From NCBI RefSeq assembly GCF_032854445.1, contig NW_027017953.1, positions 1,180,501 through 1,244,500 on the forward strand: DNA of 64,000 nucleotides, given 5' to 3'. The position numbers were made by a program, and so were the translations under genes. The stretch is from Liolophura sinensis. Taxonomy: Eukaryota > Mollusca > Polyplacophora > Chitonida > Chitonidae. The notes beneath the pieces were generated by a model, which was not told the origin of the DNA, made no database searches, and saw only the letters and a list, made by a program, of their open reading frames with translations. This document shows, piece by piece, positions 9,511 through 21,500 of this stretch (position 1 is the first letter of the stretch; each line of letters starts with the position of its first letter).

Positions 9511-12500
9511 GTATGTACCTTAATGGATCTGTCACCTCCAGCTGGAACCTTAAAATCAGTTTAAATTGTTTAAAATTCACCATAGGCGTGGACATTTCCA
9601 CATCTCAAGGAAGGTGGGGTGGGGGTAGGGGGTGATGAAAACGAAATCAGGGCTCAACATTTTAAGAGTTTTCTTCTCCATACTGGGAAGAAGAGAAGTT
9701 TACCCAGACACCCGTAAGAACGTGTTTGTTCGTGATGTAGCCTGTTTTAGGGTGTTTGTTTACAGCCTAAGGCAAATCTGTATCTACATCATGCATTTCC
9801 TCGAATTCCGGACTCAGCGTTAGGACACATTATATTAGAGGGTATACAGAGATTGGAAGATGTTTAGCTGTTACCGGATTTGATCGGAATTCCCAGCTGA
9901 AAACGACCATGGAGGGATAGAGAGACTGTGTAGGAATAGGCCATGGAGGGATAGAGAATGTGTGTAGGAATAGGCCATGGAGGGATAGACTGTGTAGGAA
10001 TAGGTCATGGAGAGATAGAGAATCTGTGTAGGAATAGGCCCTGGAGGGATAGACAGACTGTGTAGGAATAGGCCATCTGTGTAGGGGATAGGCCATGGAG
10101 GGATAGACAGACTGTGTAGGAATAGGCCCTGGAGGGATAGAGAATCTGTGTAGGGATAGGCCATGGAGAGATAGACAGACTGTAAGAATAGACCATGGAG
10201 GGATAGACAGACTGTGTGGGAATAATTCATGGAGGGATAGACATACTGTGTAGGAAAAGGAATAAAGCGTAACATAAAACTTCCCACATACAGCTGTGAA
10301 TTTATTCACATTACCTTAACCTGCAGTGACTGCTTACATCTGGGTATAACAGAATTTGTCAGAATGGAAATATTCACCACCTGGGCAAATACAGGTTTAA
10401 ATAGTAACCTGTGCATCCATTAAGGCGTTTTGAGCGGATGGGTGCGGAACGTGAGGTGTGTATTTAACAATCTCCACAGGTAGATGTTATATTTTCTGCG
10501 CAGATCTACTATCGTCTGTGTAATTTGTCCATCTGACAGGGAAAGGCTTTGCTTTGTTCTGCAAAATGATGAAACCGTCTCTTGGACGTAAATTTGGAAG
10601 GTGTACGTGGAATATCAAAAATTTCTTTGAATGGTAGAAACTTGCTACTGTTTTTTTTGTCCTGTATGTATCCAGGTCTATTCTGTACGAATGGCTTTGC
10701 ATGTTGATTGGTATCTTTTTATGTTAGAAATATTTGCGACTAGTATACGAATGTCGGATTTGACGTCAATATCCTGTCTTACCTTTTCTGTAGCTGCGCA
10801 GTATTTTCGGGGTGATATCCGGTTGTTCATTGACCTGAATCAATGGCTGAATGGAACAGATACGCTTGATGGTCGGACGCTGCTCAAGGCCCAGTTCCGG
10901 AACGCTGTGAGTTAATACACAGTAATAGCGAACCTTGATCCGCGATGCAACCCAATACACTGACCACACGCCATATATGTTGATGATTTATTGTCTTTAT
11001 TTGATTGGTGTTTTTACGCCTTACTCAACAATGCTTCACCCCTATAACTTTGGTCAACAGCTGAATGGATAAAACTGACAATCCTGCTGACGTAAACACA
11101 GAGCGAACTACCGCACTCTGAATTCAAACGCTCAGTGGTAAAAAGCCCTAATATCAAACCTACGGTACAGCTCGACCGACGGAGGATCCCGGTGTCTGTA
11201 GTTCGTCTTTCACTCATAACAAATGCGCTTCACGTAGGTGATTTATCATCTATACATATATTTACGATTGCTCAGGACTGTGCTGTTAAATTATTTGTTC
11301 ACAACTAAACTGACGTTGGCAACCCTTCTTCTAGTGCTGATGGACAGACATGTGAGAGCTTATTTTCTGGAATTTCTCAGCGCTTACGTCTTTTTAAACA
11401 AACAATCTGTATACGCTGGTCAGATCAAATGTTTGGTATTCACCGAGAATAGCTCATGTTATTAGCTTTCAGAAAATACCATATGTAGGCCTACTAATTA
11501 CAGTGTTAAAATGATTCTTAACTTTGAAAAAGTTGTAATGTAACCGGATTTACGATTTTTAGGAAATTTGAACACAAAGGTATGTGCTGACTAGGCTGAT
11601 ATTTTGCGAAAGGTAATTATTTTGGGCTATTGTCATCTATTAGCAAAAGTTCGATTGGATTTACGCCGGTATAGTCTCATTAATATAAACATGGTTACAT
11701 TTGTTAGAGTTCAATGGACGCTGTGAATGTTGAAATCATGTTACCTAACGACTTCATGAATTTAGCACTTGTTTACATGGAACTCAGATAAAAACTGTTT
11801 TGGCCCCCCTCCAGTTGTTGTCCGTTCTGAGTACGGAGGACGTAGACAGCCTGTTGGATGTTCAGGTAGTAGGAATCGAGCAGCGATCAGGAGTGATCGT
11901 CACCTTTGAGATGGTACTGGACAAGAGGGCGGCTCCCAGACAGGAAGGGCTACAGTCCACCTACCGCTTCTCCATCATGAATAACCTAGTGACCAATCAG
12001 GTCGGTTCCTACGTCATCAGAGGCACCAGTCTGGTCGTCGCTCCGGTCCGAGCTAACCTCACGGATGTGATCAACTCGCTGTCACTCAAAGGTAGGGTCG
12101 TCTGCTTCTACATAACTATTTTCATTTCTCTCATACAGATTTTACATCCAGTATAGTTTTATCGGTTCACTCTGTACTCTGAATAAAATGTGAAATTTTA
12201 AAAACTGCTGTAATTCAAAAGGCCATGTCTCTTCCGCGTCATTTAAAACTGTGGAATACATCCGCATTATTGGCGAATTGCATGTGTATCGAAGAGGGTT
12301 GAGCCAGTAGACGAATATGGGGTCATTCTAGGGGTAATGGTCAATGAGACAAGTAATAAATCGCTGATGTGTGTAAGACTTTAGTACAATGCTGTTTTTT
12401 TATACCGCCTTACTATAACCTCATCACTGGGGTATAGTATACAAATACCATTTGCCCCGCTAACAAAGTGCCAGTGTTACGTTTTTTGTCTCGACATGGC

Positions 12501-15500
12501 GTTCCAGTGAGGCATCATTATATTTGTGTAGTTACATTTTAGGGATTTTGAGATGAATTGCCGTGACATAATCTGAGCCTATTACAAGAGCTGTTTTATT
12601 CCTGGGTCGTTTGTGTCGTCTTGCAGATTTCAACCACTGTCTGGATCCCGGACATAACTATTGTGACCACAATGCCATCTGTACTAACCGGATGGGATCG
12701 TTCGTGTGTCGCTGCCGCGTCGGTTACACCGATGTCTCCCCCGACCTCCAAGCCTCACCAGGGGAACATTGCACACGTAAGATTTACCTGTTTTTGTCAT
12801 AGGTTCATCCCAAAACAGACTACCTGTATCACGTAACCGCCACACTTCCTGTGTAAATATCCTGCTTGTACTGACATGTCAGCTGTGGCCATGGGATGGA
12901 TATATAACTGCGGGAGGATTTAGACAGTCACATGACATAATACAGAAAGCTACCGCAGTTATGCAAGTGATAGGGAAAAACTATGCATACGTGTTGATAT
13001 GTTAATATGGCTCCAGGCTTATATGAAATCAATTGGAAGTACTTCAAACCTTTATATAAATAACCTTTAATGACTGAACTTTTCTCCTTTCTCAAGTGTT
13101 CGTGCAAACTTGGATAATGCCGTATGACTCTAAAAGATTTATTTACTTGATTGGTGTTTTACGCCGTTCTCAAGAATATTTCACTTATATGACGGCGGCC
13201 AACATTATGGTGGGTGGAAACCGTGCAGACCCCGAGGGAAACCCACGACTATCGGCAGGTTGCTGACAGATCTTCCCGCGCACGGCCGTAGAAGAAGCAT
13301 TGGTGAGATACTCCTGGGTCATTCCGCAGCGCTGGTACGCAAACTACCTTGGCCACGTATACATTGACTCTGAATGATGGAAAGGGGATGCTTATTCCCA
13401 TATAATTACTCATCGGTTAAAAAGACATCGGAAAGTTTCCACAAATCTCTTTGAATAATTTAATAGCTGAATGAAAAACTTTTGAAAACTAACCAGTGCA
13501 TGGACTTTCCTCCATTTCCTCCACCTATAATCAAATGAAGCAAAGAACCTACTTAATGTCTGTCAGGTTGATAGAATGCAGATTACCAGATCTCCAGATA
13601 CGTGACTAACATCGTGGCAGAAATGGAGCCATTTGAGGACGAATATGTAATACAAATAGTCTTCTTTACAGTATTTTATTGGCTCAAAAAGGTAACAGAA
13701 AGTCTTTTGCGAGAAGAGTTTATCACGTATGTTCAGCTTATAAATATTAGGGTGACCATTTTGATTCCCTAATGTAAATTCCTTCTCAGAAATTGACAAT
13801 AAAGGATTTAATTGGTCATTCATTGACTCATTGTTCATACGTGAATGTGTGTTTTTGATTCCCTGCATGATGATTGATATCCTGCATGATGATTGATTCC
13901 CTGCATGCTGATTGATATCCTGCATGATGATTGATTCCCTGCATGATGATTGATATCCTGCATGATGATTGATTCCCTGCATGATGATTGATATCCTGCA
14001 TGATGATTGATTCCCTGCATGATGATTGATTCCCTGCATGATGATTGATATCCTGCGATTGATTTCCTGCATGATGATTGATATCCTGCATGATGGTTGA
14101 TTCCCTGCATGATGATTGATGATTATAAGTAAACTGCACACTGGAATGCCATATATGTGTGTGAGTATCTATTTTGAATGGCTGAATAAACGGTCAACAG
14201 GAATAAACGGTCAGCAGGAATAAACGGTCAGCAGGAATAAACGGTATAAAAGTTAAATGCCCATTGAAACAGCAAGTCCAGTTTCGTGTTTTTAAGAAAA
14301 CCCACAAATGACAATTTCAAGTTCAAATATTAGATTCTACTGTAATGTTCTATCGTTCGCGCTAATGTCTCTTAACACCAGGCGGTTTTTCTTTCCTGGA
14401 ATAAAAATGCTCTTATTTTAGTTTTAAGATATCTTCTTACAGCCGGCCCCGATAGCACAGTAGTAGAGCGTCCGCTTCGGAAGCGGTAGATTCAGGGTCA
14501 GTCTTGGGTCGAGTCACACCTAAGACCTTAAAAGAGGAAGTTGTAATTTCCTCGCTTGTCGTTCAGCACGAAGGGGATAGTGCAACGACTGGTTGACCCA
14601 TATCAGAATAATGGCTCGGACGGGGCAACTTACTTGCCTTAGGTTAGGCGTCTCACTGAAGCAGCACTAGATAAAAGAACGGTGGAAATCCGCCCTACAA
14701 CAAGGAGGCACATTACATGCACTCTAACGATTCCTTCGTCGTCATATTACTGAAGAGTACGACATTAAACGTCAAGCACTCACTCACTCATTCACTCTAT
14801 CGGCCTGTCAATATCCCAGTGTTGAAGGTGTAATGCTGGTAACCAGTTCAACACGTTCATCGTTTCTGGTTTTTTTTCCTAATCGGTTCTGTTTTCCTTG
14901 TGATTAACGCAGTATGATAAAACCATTAAACAAGTTGATTTCTGCTCGTTATGTATACAGTGTTTCGCGATCTAATGTTTTTCTAAATAAGTTCGTTAAA
15001 ACTACAATGAATTTTCGTGCTTGAATTATGTCACCGGAAAAACTTCATGAACGATATTTGATTCCTGACGAAGGCTTTATATTACATGCCTATAGATGTA
15101 CCAAATCCATTCGTTCAATGCCCTACTCTCGTTGCGTTATAATCCTGTCTGCTCTAAGCTTCGACACTGACGTTTCCTTGGTGTGATCTGAACACTGGCC
15201 ATCATCCACATTCACTACAGATTTTTGGTTACCGGCCATAGCTGAGATTTTGAGATTTACTTAGTCTGACATAAAATCTAACACGTGGGTTCTTTGTTAT
15301 CATTGATTCAGTGTTATTTAGTGTAGTTTCACTTGCCTATCTCCCGCACCTCGACTCGCAGCTGGCCATTAAACTAAGATGTTGACCACTCTGCTTATGG
15401 CTGTCCAAGTCTCTAAGATAGGATAATCTTAAAACACCGACACGAGAATATTTTTTGGACCACAAGTAAACTCCTTTAACACCCTTCTAAACCTGCTCTT

Positions 15501-18500
15501 TCAGCAAGCACCAGAGTTTTCAAGGTTATATCGGGGAAATACGGTTTTATTGTTGGACGTGTGTATTTGTCAGTATGGCTATTGTTCAAAGTGTAAACAG
15601 TCAAACAATTTTCCGGGCAATTGGCCAATAGAATCTTTGTTTACCTAATGCTCAGGCGCAATACGAAAATCAAATGTTTTTGTGTGTCCTCTGTTGATTG
15701 GTTTATTGTGATCGGTTTGACACTGAAGGTCAGTCTGTTTACAGTAAGGTATTTGAAGAATTACTTTGTACTTATTTGGGCTAATAACGTTTATCGAGTT
15801 CAGCCGGCTCGTGCTTTTACACGGAGGGCTGTCTGTTTTCCTTTGCCTCACGATGCAAGTACTGATTTTTCTTTGTTCAAAGGTATCCATCAAGCTTAAA
15901 ACGATCTTTCTGATGTTTGTCAAAGATCCATGAACTTTCAGTCTAAAGCTAGGAAGAAATTATCAATCTATAAAATACACTAGTCATAATGATATTCATG
16001 TACATAATGGCGGGGAGTTTTGTTTCGTGTGGTATAGGCACTGGAAAAAGCTGAAGGTAGCACTAACCCTCGTTAGATCTGGCGAATTGAAGCAGACTTC
16101 AAAGGGATATTCTCAGTTTTTGTAACCCATAAATCTGACATCCGAGATATAAATGAATAATAATAATAATAATAAACACCAATGCATAAATAATAAATGT
16201 GTCGGACAAACCTGCACACATGAGTCATGAGTCACGCCCGGGTCTGCCGTATCCTAACACACGACATCATTGGTACAACGACGACTTGTTCCATGTAGAG
16301 CATACCGCTCGGCACTGACGCTGATATGATATTTAATTTGAAATAAAAATAGTGCAATTTACGAAAAATGTTCTACAATAATGTCTTGAAACTTGGGCAA
16401 GCTAACAGTCACTGATGAGTATGTTTTCTTTTCCTGCTCACAGCAACTTGTGGCTGTCAGAATAACGGTACCTGTGTGATTAACGACGGCCTTGTGTCCT
16501 GCAGGTGAGACAAAATCTGTGCTGTGGTGTCATCAGGTAATAAAAAACTTGTATTGTGGTGTCATCAAGCGAGACAAAACTTGTGCTTTGGAGTCATAAG
16601 GTAAGAGAAAACCTGTTCTATTGTGCTATCAGGTGCGACAAAATTTGTACTGTAGTGTCCTGAAGGTGAGATAAAACTCGTGCTGTGGTGTCACGATGGG
16701 GTCGTGTTCTGTAGGTGAGAGAAAACTTGTACTGTGGTGTCGCCGTGGCGTCGTGTCCTGCAGGTGAGATAAAACTTTTACTGTAGGGTGAGCATGGTGT
16801 CGTATCCTGGAAGCGAGACAAGACTTCATTGTGGTGCGCAGCTCAGCCTGTCTGAATCTTTACTCTTGCTTCCCAAGTCGTAAGACTGGCTTCTGTACTC
16901 ACCTCTCATGGGCAAACAAAGTACGGTGTCCACATTATACATATATGCGCTGAGAGTTTTAGGATTTTGTTCTTTGCGTTTTACCAAACTTTTGGAGCTC
17001 ATATCCTTATGTCCGTTGTAAGCAGACCAGTGTGGAAAGTTTATCAGTTTGCATTTTTCGAGTTAATAATCCCAAACGCTGAATTGTCACAGTGTAAATC
17101 GCAAACGTTGTGACCTTGATACGGCGCAAATATGAGGAGGACCTGTGTAGTGACCGGGTAAGGTGCAGGTGCGAGCTTTTTGTTGTGTATGATATAATCC
17201 AGCACCGGTGGTAAACAACGGAGAGAACACCGGCCCGGGAATTGTCAGAAATGTTTCCTTATTGGGCCTGTTATCCCAGCAGCACGCCTCGGGGCGAGGG
17301 CACCTGTGGCGGGCCTTGATTATGTTTGTGGTACCCTGATATTGCTATGGAACAATTGACGCCCATGTTCCCCTGTGTATATTTGCCCTTCGCAAAGAAG
17401 TTCCCCAGCGCTCACTCTATCGCCCCCAATTCTGAGTTCAGAGTCACCCAGTCCATAGACGAAGACACATCTTGTATTCACGGAGGAAATCATCCACTGA
17501 ATATATAGCATATATACAGGTTGTACATACTATGCAAAAGGTTACACAGTTTGGTTGACGATGGTTACTAGAGCGTCATCCTGGCGCTTTGCTGGCCAGT
17601 ACAACTTGTACCTTGGACGGTCGTAACTGTTCGACAGTTTTGCCAACTCCCCTCTGCAGGAACTTCATGTACCATGGACGGCCATAACTGTTCTACAGCG
17701 TTACCAACTCCAGGCCGCAGGAATAGTTGTGCAGTAGCATGGTAAGAGTTGGTCTTACTTGAAGGTATTGGTCTACAACGGGAAAATAACACAATGATGA
17801 CAGTAGTAATAACACAGTGATGACACGAGTGGTAACACATTGATGATAGTAGTGGTAACACAATGATGACAGTAGTAATAACACAGTGATGACAGTAGTG
17901 ATAACACAGTGATGACAGTAGTGATAACCCGGCGATGACAGTAGTGATAACACAGTGATGACAGTAGGGATAACACGGTGGTGACAGTAGTGATAATACG
18001 GTGATGACTGGTGATAACACTGATAAGAGTAGTGATAACACAGTGATGACAGTAGTGACAATACAATGATGACTGGTGATAACACGGTGATGACAGTTGT
18101 GATAACACAGCAAGTCTCGTCTTCTTTACGTGACTGACACATTTTACATTTTATTATATGGCCTCATCACTCATCTATTTCAGGTGTCCACAATGGTTTC
18201 TAGGAGAAAAATGTGAAATCGATGGCAAAAGTAAGTGACAAATAATCATTTCTTAATAACAATATCACTTTACATTGGTACTTCCTGCCTTGTGTCATCC
18301 CGACATAATGCTTACCGCCGTCGTGTAAGTGAAATATTCTTCAGTATGGCGTAAAGCATCAATCAAGTAAATAAATACTCCCTTTTTGAAGCAACTTAAG
18401 CTCCACTGAGTGAAATGTCTCGTTCTGCTGACTGTCACAAAACAAGAAAGAAAAATAATTACACGTGAAATACGTGTTGTTTTATACATCCAAGAGATTG

Positions 18501-21500
18501 GCCCACGGACTGCTTTCACATAAATTATCATCTTTTAACTTTTGTTAATATTTACAATTTGTACTGTCCTTCATCAGTGTTAGATTCTTTCGCGCTTTTT
18601 TAACATCCAGCAAAACAGCTTCGCAAAACTTAATATCTCTTTAACTTAATGATATTTAGATTTCGTACAAAATTTTTGGTGTTTCTTCGGCCTGTATCTT
18701 TAATTTGCTTCATGACCGTGATCTTCTGTCTGATCTGTGTCTGTATCTTATGTCTTATCTCCACAGTGTTGCTGATCGTCCTGTGCTCTGTGCTCGGGGG
18801 TCTTCTGCTCATGACACCGATCTTCTGTCTGATCTGTATCTGTATGTTATGTCTTATCTCCACAGTGTTGCTGATCGTCCTGTGTTCTGTGCTCGGGGGT
18901 CTTCTGCTCATGACACCGATCTTCTGTCTGATCTGTGTCTGTATCTTATGTCTTGTCTCCACAGTGTTGCTGATCGTCCTGTGCTCTGTGCTCGGAGGTC
19001 TTCTGCTCATGGCCGTGATCTTCTGTCTGATCTGAGTCTGTATCTTATGTCTTGTCTCCACAGTGTTGCTGATCGTCCTGTGTTCTGTGCTCGGAGGTCT
19101 TCTGCTCATGACACCGATCTTCTGTCTGATCTGTGTCTGTATCTTATGTCTTGTCTCCACAGTGTCGCCAATCGTCCTGTGCTCTGTGCTCGGGGGTCTT
19201 CTGCTCATGGCCGTGATCTTCTGTCTGATCTGTGTCTGTATCTTATGTCTTATCTCCACAGTGTCGCCAATCGTCCTGTGTTCTGTGCTCGGAGGTCTTC
19301 TGCTCATGACACCGATCTTCTGTCTGATCTGTGTCTGTATCTTATGTCTTGTCTCCACAGTGTTGCTGATCGTCCTGTGCTCTGTGCTCGGAGGTCTTCT
19401 GCTCATGGCCGTGATCTTCTGTCTGATCTGTGTCTGTATCTTATGTCTTGTCTCCACAGTGTTGCTGATCGTCCTGTGTTCTGTGCTCGGGGGTCTTCTG
19501 CTCATGACACCGATCTTCTGTCTGATCTGTGTCTGTATCTTATGTCTTGTCTCCACAGTGTTGCTGATCGTCCTGTGTTCTGTGCTCGGAGGTCTTCTGC
19601 TCATGGCCGTGATCTTCTGTCTGATCTGTGTCTGTATCTTATGTCTTATCTCCACAGTGTTGCTGATCGCCCTGTGTTCTGTGCTCGGGGGTCTTCTGCT
19701 TATCACCATGATCTTCTGTCTGGTCTTTGTCTGTATTTTATGTCTTATCTCCACATTGTTGCTGATCGTCGCGTTGTCTGTGCTCGGAGGTCTTCTGCTC
19801 ATGACCCTGATCTTCTGTCCGATCTGTGTCTGTATCTTATGTCTTATCTCCACAGTGTTGCTGATCGTCCTGTGCTCTGTGCTCGGAGGTCTTCTTCTCA
19901 TCACCATGATTTTCTGTCTGATCTGTGTATGTGCCTTCAAGAAGAAAGCCAGGTAAGGCTAATAGCTTATGTCTACTCCCTTGTGTGTGCACGACATATC
20001 TTTGTGCCTGTTACAATTATTACCTGAGAACATGAGTTGTTCGTTCCTCCGAACCTGAAACACCCTCAGCCCCATGTATCAAATGTAAAGGCTTTAATTA
20101 TGAAACAGTTATAAATAATGGGTTGACAAACAAGTCTTAGGCACTAAGTCAAGAAGTAAACAGGCCATTGAATAAAGTAACAGCTTAACAGCTTAAGGAA
20201 GCTTAAGGAAGCGTGAATTCCGAGTCAGTAGTAGCCACAGAGAGCGTCCAAATCCTCCATGCCCTATCCAGTGCTCTGCCCACCAGGACAGTCAGCAGTG
20301 TATGGATTTTCTGTGATTTGTCTTTGTGTTGACCTCAGCTGTCCAGCACACCAAATGCCTTCGTATAGACCTCAGCTATCCAGCACACCAAATGCCTTTG
20401 TCTTGGCTAAGCTGTCCAGCACATCAAATGCTTTCCTTAAATGGGTGTTGTCCGTTACATATTGGGTACTGTGTACGAATACAAATTGGGCTCTGAAGTT
20501 TTGGAATTTAGTTCCGAGGCTTTTCTGTTTCATACCACAACGAGGCACAATATTATCATTTCATCACCGAGTATGTTTACAAAAATCTTGACTATAGCGT
20601 ACGAATACGTAGATACGGTGCCTAACGACGAAAACAAACTAACCTAAAGTTACGCACTACCCATCTGTATCCCTGAGAGCTTCCTGAGGAAACACTTGTG
20701 TTTAACAGCATCTGTTTTCAAGGTAAAACGAATGTTTTATACATGTATCTGTGGTTACAAACAATTGTAAAATGCCTCAAGCCCCATGTTCTGTCTGACA
20801 TCCCGTGATCTGTCAGTATCGATATGGTCATTAAACCTCACCTTGTTCTGCATCTACATGTACAGGTGTTTCGCTTAAGAAAATTTTGCACACATAATCC
20901 CTCCCCCCCCGTCACCCCCCAAAAGAAGAATTCAATTGAAGTAAACATTTTTAAGTAGCAGATAACGACTGTCGAATTTTCAAGTTTGCTATAAACTCAG
21001 AGCACATCCTTTTTTTTATCACAGTTATTTTCTCTCCAAAGATCGATTTGGTACAGACATGTCTATACAATGAGTAATTGCCAAAGTGTTTAAATCACTT
21101 TGTTGTTGTTTTAGACGTGCAAAGCGGAGCACAGCGGCTACAATATCCAGTATAGATTCCACCCTAATTAAGCTCCCCAGACCATGGATGGATACCAGCA
21201 GATCTTATGAGGCTCCACCACGTGACCTCAGGAGGTGGAGCTACGTGTCTGAACCAATCAGATACGCGGACGAACTGGTAAGCGACGTGATAAGTGATTA
21301 CGCTACCTAACGAAACACCACATAACCAACCTCTTCATTTAATAAGAAAGTAATGGATTTGTTAATGTGGGTATTTATTTAAATATCACTTTAAACGACC
21401 GGGGAGAAGCCCTCATGAACTGAATTTGAACTCACAGAGATCGCATTGGTGAGAGGCTTCTGAATCATTATTTTGTGTACCACATTAACAGCTCGACCAC

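Noticed and set aside
9830-10309. Minus-strand frames of 159 and 138 codons
   Set aside because: Read through the 33-bp intronic array; periodic sequence only.
14448-14520. Functional tRNA gene
   Set aside because: tRNA-like head continues into a SINE body shared with 452-735 and lacks a complete cloverleaf.
18630-20027. Frames of 436 (minus) and 440 (plus) codons
   Set aside because: They are alternative phases of the 99-bp transmembrane-exon array and have no other coding features.
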